This document shows positions 31,919 through 41,455 of a stretch of 64,000 nucleotides of DNA, in pieces. The translations under genes and the position numbers were made by a program. The notes beneath the pieces were generated by a model, which worked only from the letters and a program-made list of their open reading frames with translations, had not been told where the DNA came from and did not search any database. The DNA is from Epichloe hybrida (taxonomy: Eukaryota > Ascomycota > Sordariomycetes > Hypocreales > Clavicipitaceae), in NCBI GenBank assembly GCA_019022495.1, contig JAFEKR010000004.1:2480001-2544000 (forward strand). Reading direction: 5' to 3'. Every line of letters begins with the position of its first letter. Position 1 is the stretch's first letter.

Positions 31919-34009
31919 CTAAATAAACGCCCAGGCATACGCAAATGGCACACGAGGACTAAGAAGACGGTAGTGCTTTACAATGACCTTGACCTTATCC
32001 CCACTAATCTGATGCCATACAACCTGCTCAACGTTGTTACTGCGATCAAAAGTTTGCTTGGCATCAACATCGAACTCTTGAGTGCCCTGATTTCCATGAC
32101 GCTGTTTGCCATCAGCAACGACCACAAGATTCAGGTCGTTGGCCAGTGATGCACCAGGGAGATCAGCATAAGCCATTGTCACTTTGAATGTCAGATCCTT
32201 GCCACCTGATGACGGGATAGGAATCTCTATCTCGAAAGGCTCTTCAGTCTCCTCATCAATAGCTCCAATACCGTAACCGGAAGTGGTGATGGAAGGCTCC
32301 ACGATTGCGATGCTATGGGCAAGATTGACTCGCCCAAATCCTGAGTGTGGGTTGGGTTCTTGGGATATGTGAGATGGCATGTAATGGCCCGAAACGGGCA
32401 CGGCCCCGTTAATGAGGAGAGCCTTGACAAGAGCCGCGGTAGGGTTGGTGATGCCGTCGGTCTCATCCGTGTAGCCATTGTTGAGCAGAGACTCACGAAT
32501 TGCAGCACAGCATCCGGCGACAAGAGGGGTGGCCATGCTTGTACCAGAGAGATACAGGTACCGATTATCGCTAGAGACGCCTGTTCTATCCACGCCGCTG
32601 CCAGACCGCATCTTCCTTGACTTTGCAGACAGGATAGCCGTACCAGGTGCTACCACATCAGGCTTCAGCCTGTTCTCGGCGCTTGGCCCACGGCTGCTGA
32701 ATGCCGCGAGACCGTCGGGGTTATCAGCCTGATGGTCATCCTTCAGGGGATTCTGCGAGAATTTCCTAGGCCAAAATGCACCGTAAGTGTAGGGACCACC
32801 AGTCTTCCCAGATAGCAAGCCAGGACGGAGATTCTCCGATGCACCGACGGTGATGCAGTTCTTGGCAGATGCTTCTGCGCCCAGAGAGCGTTCATTGACT
32901 TGGCCATCAAGGTTTGTGTCTTGTCCGTCGTTACCTGCGGCAAAAAGAACCGTCATATCCTGATGGTTCCAGACGTATCTATCGATACCCTCAGAACTGG
33001 TGTCGTAGGGACGCTGGACGTTTGTGGGCGGCGGCGGCGTACCCCACGAGTTGGTATGGACGCGAGCACCCGCTTGGTAGCCTTGATCAAACAATTGACC
33101 AAGGTCACTGGGATATCCACCGAGGATTGATTCGCCTTTCCAGTTGAACCGGACAAACATGGACTGTACGATCAGAGACGCGGATGGGGCTGTCCCTTCG
33201 ATCGCACCCTCCGAGTTGTGCTGGCCCCGACCAAGAACAGAGCCACAGACATGAGTTCCGTGTCCGTCAGGGTCACTGGAGTTGTTCTCTTGTGCACGAC
33301 CCCAGGAGTAGAGCTGCTGGACTCGCCCAGTAAATGCATCATGAACATCTGTAATGGTGCCATTATCAAATCCAGTGTCCGCGACGCAAATGGTCTGACC
33401 CTGGCCTTTGTAGATGGTACCGTTCTCAGACATCATATCACAGGATCCCAGCAGCCGACGAGCAACATTGGTGAAGAGGGCGCGCTCGTTGACGGGATGG
33501 ATAACTCGCACTTCATCCAGAGCGGCAAGTTTTTCCAACGCCTCGGCATCAACCTTGACCCTGACCATACTCGAGTCAACCGAGATGGCGTCTTGATTAA
33601 CGTCAGCCGCCTGAGAGATCTTGGCAATAAGCTCATCGCTGATCTCCTCGACATCCTGATGCATGAGAATGTCAAATTCCATGGTGGAGTCTGTCTGATT
33701 TGTGGCTGTCTGAACTACGTCAGGAACGCAAAGATCGTTGGAATACACATTGGCATATTCGATGAAGTCGAGACCACGAATCTTGACTAGCGAGTCCTTC
33801 TCGTAGCCGCAGAGATACAGTTGCTGACTCTCATTTCCAACAAACTCGTGGATATGAACACCAAGTGCTTTGAGCTCATGTTTCTGAGCCTTGTTCAGAG
33901 GTTCCCCGGTTGTGCGTAGAAGAATGTGGTCGGAGCTGGATGCATCCTTGTGTTGATGCTTGTGGGCGGTGGCTATGGCCTTGCCGTTGATAACAATATC
34001 TTCGGGCAT
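31919..34009 (-). CDS. S8 subtilisin-like serine protease, intronless, no signal peptide
   Basis: A 696-residue uninterrupted frame. The subtilase catalytic set is complete: Asp about 211 in CVADTGFD, His about 250 in DPDGHGTHVCG, oxyanion Asn about 360 in LFAAGNDG and Ser about 491 in LSGTSMATPLVAG. Residues 1-180 look like a long propeptide or N-terminal domain. A C-terminal beta-rich domain of about 150 residues follows the protease (ITTSGYGIGAIDEETEEPFE; LANDLNLVVVADG), an arrangement of the bacterial KP-43-like subgroup. There is no hydrophobic signal at the N-terminus (MPEDIVINGKAIATAHKHQH), so it is either cytosolic or exported unconventionally. The lack of introns and the bacterial-like architecture suggest ancient transfer, but that is inference. 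The family is recorded in several Hypocreales. Confidence 0.88.
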   Translation of the reverse strand: MPEDIVINGKAIATAHKHQHKDASSSDHILLRTTGEPLNKAQKHELKALGVHIHEFVGNESQQLYLCGYEKDSLVKIRGLDFIEYANVYSNDLCVPDVVQTATNQTDSTMEFDILMHQDVEEISDELIAKISQAADVNQDAISVDSSMVRVKVDAEALEKLAALDEVRVIHPVNERALFTNVARRLLGSCDMMSENGTIYKGQGQTICVADTGFDNGTITDVHDAFTGRVQQLYSWGRAQENNSSDPDGHGTHVCGSVLGRGQHNSEGAIEGTAPSASLIVQSMFVRFNWKGESILGGYPSDLGQLFDQGYQAGARVHTNSWGTPPPPTNVQRPYDTSSEGIDRYVWNHQDMTVLFAAGNDGQDTNLDGQVNERSLGAEASAKNCITVGASENLRPGLLSGKTGGPYTYGAFWPRKFSQNPLKDDHQADNPDGLAAFSSRGPSAENRLKPDVVAPGTAILSAKSRKMRSGSGVDRTGVSSDNRYLYLSGTSMATPLVAGCCAAIRESLLNNGYTDETDGITNPTAALVKALLINGAVPVSGHYMPSHISQEPNPHSGFGRVNLAHSIAIVEPSITTSGYGIGAIDEETEEPFEIEIPIPSSGGKDLTFKVTMAYADLPGASLANDLNLVVVADGKQRHGNQGTQEFDVDAKQTFDRSNNVEQVVWHQISGDKVKVIVKHYRLLSPRVPFAYAWAFI

Positions 34010-34475
34010 GGCGCTTGTAAGATGAGGCTTAGTGGAGAGGTTGTGATGAGTGGTGGAAGTTTAGAAGCAGGAGATTTGGGTAAGGAGCTTTTACAGCGGA
34101 TGGTTCAAGATATAGATACATCTCATAATATTTAGAGGGCTTTGGGCAAAAATGTCAGGATCTTGGGTGGCGAGACTTATGGCTTGTCTCAAGGCAGCTG
34201 AGCCTAGAAGGTTTAGTTAATAATTCTATTAATTGCTATATTTGCTTTTCCTTCTTACAAGCTTGCTAGTCTCTTCTCCACTTTTGTCAATACCTACTAG
34301 GCGGTAGTCTTAGGGTTAGCAGCCTATTCTTGCTTTTGGTTGTTCTATCAGGCTGCCCCTGTCAGGAGCAGGGGACAAGGTCTTAGTCGGATAAAACTTT
34401 CTGTGCCTTCCTCTGTACTGCATATCACCTAGTCATAAATCCATCGTTTGCATATACTACGACTAGAGCTGCAAA
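34010..34475. other. Subtilase promoter region, no gene seen
   Basis: Upstream region of the subtilase, moderately AT-rich. No TATA box, operator or coding sequence was identified. Confidence 0.4.
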
Positions 34476-34874
34476 TCACCTACATACGCAGCTGTTGTGT
34501 CTAAGGGGGATGTGAGACAGAAAATAGTCGAGAACTCGCTGTCGCATGCAGGAAACTAGCGAAAAAGGTTGAAGGTCAGGCTCCATTACTTTGATCTTCA
34601 TTTTAGCCCGAGACATGTCACCCAAGGCGTTTCTGTGACGGGCTCCGTATTGAATACCCCGCTGCAATGACGCGGTGTGACACACAGCTCCTAGATAGCA
34701 ATGGTGACAATCCTTTAGATGGCTGTCGAATGTATTCTGGGAATCATCGCTAATGCTCCGAAGTGTAACGGTCGCAGCCGGAAACAATCGAGAGGGTGGC
34801 AAGGAAGGCGGAGCAAACACCAATAATAGAAATAAAGGAAGCGTCGTAAGAAATGCAAATATTATATTCACCTG
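34476..34874 (-). CDS. Possible small secreted Cys-containing protein (start uncertain)
   Basis: A minus-strand frame of about 132 residues ends HIPLRHNSCVCR. It begins with a strongly hydrophobic stretch (VNIIFAFLTTLPLFLLLVFA) that resembles a signal peptide, then a soluble part with Cys in DCHHCYLGAVC, SCMRQ and CVC (six in all). No ATG opens the frame; it starts after CTAACAATTGCAG, which has the form of a branch site and 3' splice site, so an upstream exon may exist that I could not find. I do not recognise the family. It could be a small effector-like protein, a decayed gene or a chance frame. Confidence 0.3.
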   Translation of the reverse strand, partial: QVNIIFAFLTTLPLFLLLVFAPPSLPPSRLFPAATVTLRSISDDSQNTFDSHLKDCHHCYLGAVCHTASLQRGIQYGARHRNALGDMSRAKMKIKVMEPDLQPFSLVSCMRQRVLDYFLSHIPLRHNSCVCR

Positions 34875-34877
34875 CAA

Positions 34878-35383
34878 TTGTTAGCCCTCACTTGTCTTAT
34901 CTAAAGGCGATAACTACTCATCTTCACATCGGCCGTTGGACAGGATTTAGCAGAAGTCGTCCGTCTATCAAGTTCAATAAAGTCAGCTTTCACTATACGT
35001 TAGATCTAATTGATAATCATTTCAACCCAAGCTAGTTCACTACAGTGGATTCGTGTCGATTTGTCTGCTGGCATAATTCATCGATGATCTCGGCTTTGTG
35101 CATAGGCTGTAGGACAAGCTCTATGGGAACACCGAACTTCTTTACCCAATCGTATCCGTGTACGCAGCTATTCATGCAAGTTTCAAATCTGAAAAGTTCA
35201 GGAACATAAACCGTTATATGGCGTGCAGCTGCATGCTGTACTCCCCATCCTAAAGGCGGTCTCGAATATGAAACGTCTCTTCCTCTATTGCCGGGGGCAT
35301 TTCTGACCCCCCTAACTGGTTAGGAGCGGGATAATGCATGAACTCAACGGATTAGACTATCGAGATTATAACTTCAAACGTCC
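34878..35383. other. Intergenic upstream of paralogue A
   Basis: Promoter side of the 35384 gene, about 0.5 kb. A CCGGGGGC...GACCCCCC inverted stretch lies near 35290-35315. No coding signal was seen. Confidence 0.4.
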
Positions 35384-36319
35384 ATGGCCAACCCGAAATC
35401 CTTCACCCAAGGCCATGAAGCTCTCTCAGACTTCACCTCCTCTGGCCCAACCACGGCTTCTGCTGACTCTACCACCTTCAACGACCTAGTGGCCCAGCTC
35501 AACGCCGCTGCTAACGGCCCAGAAGCAGAGGTGAAATCAGGCTTGGTCCCTTTGCCCCAGAATGTGACGCTTATGCCGCCATACACCGAGAAGAATGCCA
35601 TTGAAAACTACAACAATCTAATGGACATATCCTCCATTGCGTCTCTGTACACCTCCATATACAGCGCAGAAGCTCGCACCAAGCGGGGACACCCTGAGCC
35701 TTACGACATCACTATCTCAGAGGAGGCTGCACAGGCCTTTGCCGACATGGCCAGCTCTTCTTACCAGGTCATGAGTGGAGAGCTTGCTGGATTCTTCAAC
35801 TATGCAGGCGGTTCTGTGGCCACCTTCGACAAGAAGATGGCCAAGACCGAAGTCCATCTCGAGTTCCTTGGCGAGCTCTTCAAAGGCTTTAACCTGACCA
35901 AGCCGGCCATGCTACAGCTTGACGGCGTCTTGAAGAATTTCATGGCGTCCCTTAAAACTGTTACTGTTGAGACAGGCTCTACCAACAACCCTGTTGAACA
36001 GTCCCTGCGTGTCAACCAAGTCTTGCGCCTCAATATCTCTGGCGATGAGAAGAACCCCATCTTTGTTTTCCAGCCTCGTACTCGCATTGTTTACATGCGT
36101 ATCAATGCGTCTACCTGGCACTGGGCAACCAACAAGGCCTCGCACACGAGCAACACATTCCACATGGTCTATACCGTGGCTGACTTTGATCTCAATGTCA
36201 ACAAGTGGAATGCCTCAAAGGACAAAGTTGACAAGGTCTTTCAAAATGTTACTGGCAAGTCGATGGCCGACTTTGCCAAGATGGCCAACCCCAGCCCTAT
36301 CAACCCACAGCAGAAGTAG
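35384..36319 (+). CDS. Unrecognised paralogue family, member A
   Basis: A 311-residue intronless frame, no signal peptide and no Cys. I do not recognise the family, but 36720-37855 and 38937-39988 are clear relatives. Shared blocks in order: an IASLYTSIYS-like helix; GELAGFFNYAGG; HLEFLGELFKGFNLTK; QLDGVLKNFMASLK; LRVNQVLRLNISGDEKNPIF then FQPRTRIVYMRI; and a C-terminal VADFDLNVNKWNASKDKVDK followed by VFQNVTGKSMADF. The first half is mostly helical in appearance and the second half has alternating beta-like segments ending in a helix. The start at 35384 has no competing in-frame ATG nearby. Nothing in the sequence indicates an enzymatic site. The position between a protease and transposons suggests an accessory role. 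Confidence 0.75.
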   Translation: MANPKSFTQGHEALSDFTSSGPTTASADSTTFNDLVAQLNAAANGPEAEVKSGLVPLPQNVTLMPPYTEKNAIENYNNLMDISSIASLYTSIYSAEARTKRGHPEPYDITISEEAAQAFADMASSSYQVMSGELAGFFNYAGGSVATFDKKMAKTEVHLEFLGELFKGFNLTKPAMLQLDGVLKNFMASLKTVTVETGSTNNPVEQSLRVNQVLRLNISGDEKNPIFVFQPRTRIVYMRINASTWHWATNKASHTSNTFHMVYTVADFDLNVNKWNASKDKVDKVFQNVTGKSMADFAKMANPSPINPQQK

Positions 36320-36719
36320 GCCAGACAGACTCCGTAGACAGACAGTAATGATGAATGGAAATGTTTCTTGTTCCTCGCTTGAAATGTTCACATATTGCGA
36401 TTCCTCACTGAGTTGGCTTATAGCAGCCTGTAGCACCTCTGCCTCCGATTGTTACTCTTGATACCGCCGTACGATACCACATGTTCCAGTGATTCCCCTT
36501 TGTAGAACGACTGATTAATAAGATGTGGTCAAGGCTATATACTGGCTCACCTTTAAGTCAATCCTGGTCACCGATACGCTCATTATCCCCGTCTCCAAAA
36601 GGGACGGGCTCTTTTGGTAGTGATTAGAGTATGAGGTGTCAAATTCCATTGATAGCTATTCTGATGATATTGGAAAGACACCCGCCACTACAGTAAGAGC
36701 CATGATATAACATCACAAA
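36320..36719. other. Convergent gap between paralogues A and B
   Basis: Two genes of the same family end facing each other across 400 bp. No other feature was seen; short frames here are shadows. Confidence 0.45.
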
Positions 36720-37855
36720 CTATCGCTTATCTTTCTTATCCTCTTCCTCGTCCTCTGTCTCGTCCTCCTCCCCCGGGAGTAAAAGACAGGTTTCCCTTCC
36801 AAAAGCCTCAATGCCACCTTTCTTGACAATCTTTTCCAGATCTTTCTTGTTACTAGTCATCAACTGCAGGACCTGCTCATACTTAGCCTTGTTGGCCTGG
36901 TACTTGGACCCGTCGAGCTTCATCTCGGTGACAGTTGTCTCAATGCTGAACTTGATCTTCTTATTTCTCCCAAAAATGCCAGGTTTTTTAAGTGCTGTAG
37001 CCCACTCCTGCGACTTGAGACTTATGTAGACCATGTGGACAAATGGTTCTACAACAAAGATGGTACCTCGGCCAGTCAAGTCCTTATTTCGTATGTAGTT
37101 GGTCAGAACTACATGGTTCAAATTTGGCTGGTCGTCAGTTGGATCACACTCGTATGGCTTCAGTGCAGATACAAATTCCGTGAGCACTTGGTCTAGATCT
37201 TTCATGTGCTCGTCGGTGATTGAAGCTAGACCACCAAAGACACGTTTCAAGATGAGAGGGTGCAGTTCACTTCGTTTGAGCATGAAACTCTCTGTCTGGG
37301 TTGAGCCGCCAGTGCTGCAGTCATAGAACTGTGCAAGCGGACCTACAGTGAGCGCCTTGATGACTGCATCTGTCCCCTCGTTGAAGGCTGCCACGTAATC
37401 CCCTGATTTGGAGAGGGAGTACGGCTTGGACTGCTTGCGGGATCCGCGAGCCGCAACAGTGTTGATGGCTGCAAACATGCGAACAACCGCCGACATTCCC
37501 AGAAGCTGAGAGAAGGCTTTGACTTGATCATCCCCTTTGGGAGATGGTTCGAGCGCAAATATGAACGAGGGCGGAGCCTGGCCATGCTTGATAGTCGTAG
37601 TCGGCTCGGCGATAGCCCTTTGGAGTTCAACAGCAACCATATCCATGCTGTCTGAGGAATCTGAATCTCTACAAGATGGTAAGTAAGCATGAATGATAAA
37701 AATTATTAGCATGGTACATGGACCTACTGCGAAGGCTGAGCGGACTGCGACGATGGTGATGTCGCAGACTCATTGTTCGGCGTTTCAGTAGCGGAAGCAC
37801 TCATTACCGCCAGCACCCTTTCAATAGAATGAGAGGAATCGGCGTTTGGGTCCAT
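36720..37855 (-). CDS. Unrecognised paralogue family, member B
   Basis: Two exons, 37855-37728 and 37668-36720, with a 59-nt GT-AG intron; the sum of 1077 nt gives 358 residues. A Ser/Thr/Asp-rich N-terminus (MDPNADSSHSIERVLAVMSA; SPSSQSAQPSQDSDSSDSMD) precedes the conserved part: SAVVRMFAAINT, GPLAQFYDCSTGG, HPLILKRVFGGLASI, DLDQVLTEFVSALK, RGTIFVVEPFVHMVYISL and SKYQANKAKYEQVLQLM. An acidic-basic tail (EEDETEDEEEDKKDKR) is unique to this copy. Identity with A and C is low outside these blocks, implying an old duplication. The splice solution is supported because it removes a stop and keeps frame. No known domain was recognised. Confidence 0.72.
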
Positions 37856-38936
37856 GGTGAAGTTGTTGGTGAAGGTAATCTGTGAATCTGTTGTGGTCCA
37901 GAAAGGAGTTTGGTAAAGAGAGGCGGTAAGAAATGAAAGAGATGCTGGGCGTATGGTGATAGACCCGAACTTGGACGTTAAGGAGATTTGACAAGATCTT
38001 GCTTTTGTGGACTAGACCGAGATGGCAAAACGACTTCGCCGTGGGCATCGACTTGCATAATAATGGAACAAGTGACTGTGCCGTGGCTTTTCAGTGCGCG
38101 GAGGCGTTTAGTATAGTGGCATGCAGGGGACTGCAGCTCCCGCGTACTGCAGCTTCACCGGTTGAGGGGGAGAATAGGCATGACACCCACTGGGCTCGGT
38201 CTGTATCTTTAGCTCGCCACAAATGAAACAATACTATGCAGAGGGCAGGCAAGTGTTCCACATAGGCACAGCCGCAGAAGGCTTACAAGAGGTCTAAGAT
38301 ATTCATGCGCGATACATACCCGGAGCACCATCCAACTCCAAGCCACCATTCGACCTTGTGGCAAGATGACTTGTTATGGCTCGAGAAGTCTATCTCGCAC
38401 TCATCACACCATACATTTTGAATGTAATTCCCTTTCGTCGCGTCTAGACCTTGCTCTTGCGAATGTGGTGCCGGATAGACCATGTGCCAACATTATGCCC
38501 CTCAAAGTCGCACATCGGACTGCACACGCCCTGACCGAGATTGTGTGTAATAAAGTTTCTGTTGTTGAGGTGTATATCATCCCAAAGGGGAGCAATCTAC
38601 ATGTTACAATGTTCTGGCCCCTCCTAGTAACAACTCAACAATTTCAACAACTTCCATGATGGCTGGAAATACGAACTTCAGCTGTGAGTTGACGTCACCT
38701 GTAAACTTGAACCATGTACACAGGTATCAAGGGGAATCATTGTGACTCGGGACATCGGTGTAATGCTTCCAAGTCAGCTCCCCCGCTATTCTGCGTTGAC
38801 TGAGAGTTTTGCTCGAGTACAAGAAGAAGGGGCAGAAGCACTCCGAACTTGAGAGCCAAAAATCAGTCCTTCTTCATCATCTTATCTACACCACAATACT
38901 ATCAGAACTTCAAGATTCTACACAACTCTGCCCACA
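37856..38936. other. Divergent promoter region of paralogues B and C
   Basis: 1.08 kb between the starts of B (minus) and C (plus), presumably carrying both promoters. It has no AT-rich repeat and no credible gene; frames at 38283-38659 are short and unlike any family. Confidence 0.45.
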
Positions 38937-39988
38937 ATGTCCGAACCCCTGACTGTTGAGTCTGGCGCTGCCATCAGTCCTTCTACCAGGAGCTTTCCAT
39001 CAAAGCTAGTGGTGGAAAGCCTGTTGATGAGGAGACTCTCACATTGCGTTTCCTGGCAGCAGAGCATGCGTCGCCAGACTATGATCTCTCCATCATTCAC
39101 TCTCTGGGCGCCGCCAATGGCCGTTCCACTGCGTCTGATGAGGGAGATGACAAGTGTGCCAAGCTCACCGCGCTCATGTTGGGCGATACCAAGTCTCCCG
39201 ATGAACAGGTTGCGGCTGGCCTGATCCCAAAGCCTCCCCCAATTGTCATCCTGCCACGCGACGCTAACGCGGTTACCTTGGCCGACTACGGCACCTTGAT
39301 GGACGCCAACTCTATGATTCAGCTGTACGCCAACCTCATGCAGGTGCAACTGAAGCCTGGTGGCTTTGACATCACCACGGAGGCAGCTGCGGGGCTCAAC
39401 TTCCAAGCGAAGCAAGCATATGATGCCATGATGGGCCCCATGGCTGGGTTCTTCATCTTCGATTCTGTTAGCGCTCAGAAGATCAGCAACACGATGCCCA
39501 AGGATCAGATCCATCCCAAGTTCCTTGGTGCTGTCTTTGACAACTTTGGATTTGACAATGACACCAAGGCACAGCTTGACGGCCAACTCACCACATTCGT
39601 TTCTGGACTGTCCAAGCTTGCTCCAGGCGACCCCCCCTTAATTTCCTTCAACCTTCGTCTTACCCTCTGCCCGGCAAAGAACATCACCGGTGATCCAAAG
39701 AAACCAATCTTGGTTAACCAGCCAACCATTTTCCTGATTCGAATGGCATTCGATACCAAATCGTTCAACCAGTGCCCTGGCAGTCTCCCCAGCGGAGTCG
39801 ACATGGTTCCCCTCAAGTTCGAAATGAGCGTCACCAAGTGCACGCTCAACACCCGCAAGTTTGAGCAGAGCCGCCCCAAGTTCGACCAGATGTTCCAGCT
39901 CGTCACCAACAGCAACATGGACATTTACAGCAAGCTTCTCAACAAGCAGATCAAGACCAACGAGCTTAACCCTGGCGCCCAGTCTTGA
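38937..39988 (+). CDS. Unrecognised paralogue family, member C, apparent frameshift near the start
   Basis: The main frame to 39988 covers the shared blocks: SMIQLYANLMQ, GPMAGFFIFDS, HPKFLGAVFDNFGFD, QLDGQLTTFVSGLSK, PILVNQPTIFLIRMAF and RKFEQSRPKFDQMFQLVTN. The only upstream ATG with a good context (38937, MSEPLTVESGAAIS) is in a different frame. The main frame reads back sensibly to about 38975 (SFYQELSIKASGGKPVDEET) before meeting a TGA at 38957-38959. A one-base loss near 38972-38980 would explain this and no plausible intron exists, so it is an assembly error, a real frameshift or a misread start (first in-frame ATG is near 39178). It has about 350 residues if continuous. AATAAA follows at 40050. 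Confidence 0.65.
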
Positions 39989-40544
39989 GTGTTTCGATGG
40001 CCGCGCACTATAGGAACAGACTACTACCTTGTTGTGCATTAGATACATGAATAAAGTACAATAGGTAGATAAAAGGCATGTGCAAGTAATTGAACCTGGT
40101 TACTTGACTCCCCACCGCATGTTGCCCAATACTATATGTTATACTTAATTGCTGCCTCAAATCCTGTCTTCACGCTTGTTTCCTGCCTCCTCTGGAAGCT
40201 TAAACGATTATACTATATCAATTAGACAAGCATTTTCTGGTTATTCATGCGTGTCTTAGTGGGGATTTAGGACGCTGGTGAACTTTGAGACATGCAACCG
40301 GCTAGACAAATCTATGTGCAGAAGGTGTCACTCACTAAGGCATGTGAACAATGAAACACTGGTCATGCAGTGAATATGTCCTATCCTAGCCTTACGATAA
40401 GACTCACGACTCACGCGTGAGCCTGGATCACCTAACGTGAGCCACTCAAGTATATAGCATACATTCATTAGCATTTTCATAGAACTTAGCTCACTAGCTA
40501 TCAATACAACTTCTTTACCTTAATAAGCCTCACCTGCACTATTG
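39989..40544. other. Intergenic, 3' of paralogue C
   Basis: 0.55 kb of mixed composition with one perfect 12-bp palindrome, CTCACGCGTGAG, at 40410-40421, near two further CACG/CGTG half sites. No gene was seen. It borders the transposon block. Confidence 0.45.
40050..40055 (+). terminator. AATAAA polyadenylation-like signal after paralogue C
   Basis: AATAAA lies about 60 bp after the stop of paralogue C, a usual position for a polyadenylation signal. Fungal signals are often degenerate, so this is suggestive only. Confidence 0.45.
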
Positions 40545-40815
40545 TGTCACGGCTTAATCCGTAGGGTTAAAGAACGAAGTAATAGCTAAGATTATCGCAG
40601 TTACTACTAGATAAATACTAGCTAAGGGTAAGTGCGTGAAGGTTTTAATCTCTAACCTAGCACTAATAATATATATAGTCTTTAATAAATACCTTACTTT
40701 ATAAGCATATAGCTATCTTATAGCTAGCTAGCCTCTTTGTTATTTACATAGCCTAAAGGTTCTCTGAAGACTTGCTTTAATAAACATCCTATTTCTAACC
40801 TCTGCGCTCCTAACA
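40545..40815 (-). mobile_element. Solo LTR of the chromovirus family, with target-site duplication
   Basis: Minus-strand match to the 270-bp LTRs at 41186-41455 and 55703-55972. It begins TGTTAGGAGCGCAGAGG and ends CCGTGACA. It is flanked on both sides by TATTG (40540-40544 and 40816-40820), a perfect 5-bp duplication. It is the least RIP-changed copy: its terminus CCGTGACA is CTATAATA in the full elements. A solo LTR arises by recombination between the two LTRs of one insertion. Confidence 0.88.
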
Positions 40816-41185
40816 TATTGACTAACTATTAAGAGACGTGACAACACTTCGCTACGCTTAGTACTGTGACCTTGCAAACCTATTAACATAAACTCTTTAC
40901 GGACTAGTGTATCCCTTAGGAAACCCAAATGTCACACACTGAAAAAAGATTTAACCTAAATAAAGTAAGTTCCTTATTATATTAAAGGATTTCAGAGCTT
41001 AAAGGAAAAATAAGTATAAGGATAGTAAGGCCAAAAACAGAAGTTTCTCTAAGGCGTGTAACTCATAACTAGAAGGTTAATGCCTTAAATTTGAGAAGAC
41101 TTTATCCTTGGGCAATACCCTATGTCACTACAGTGGTAAAACTCCAAAAAATCTAACCCTTCTTTCGCGAAAAAGAGAACCTTTC
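40816..41185. other. Unassigned sequence between solo LTR and chromovirus A
   Basis: 370 bp of moderately AT-rich sequence, less mutated than the element that follows. The 5 bp before the chromovirus are CTTTC. No gene was seen. Confidence 0.4.
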
Positions 41186-41455
41186 TGTTAGGAGCGCAGA
41201 GGTCAAAGATAGGATGTTTATTGAAGCGGGTCTTTAGAGAACCTTTAGGCCATGCGGATAATAAAGAGGCTAGCTAGCTATAAGATAGCTATATACTTAT
41301 AAAGCAAGGTATTTATTAAAGACTACATATATTATTAGTGCTAGGTTAAAGATTAAAACCTTTATATACCTACCCCTAGCTAGTATTTATCTAGTAGTAA
41401 CTATAATAGTCTTAGCTATTACTTTATTCTTAACCTTTCAGTGTAAGCTATAATA
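41186..41455 (+). repeat. Chromovirus LTR 1
   Basis: Starts TGTTAGGAGCGCAGAGGTC and ends CTATAATA. Same length as LTR 2 and one base shorter than the solo LTR. The end dinucleotide is TA where the solo copy has CA. Confidence 0.88.

Noticed and set aside
33218..33790. 190-residue plus-strand frame
   Set aside because: Antisense to the subtilase catalytic region, with no family features.
38937..38980. A very short intron to reconcile the two frames of paralogue C
   Set aside because: The only GT-AG pair would give an intron of about 23 nt, below what fungi use.
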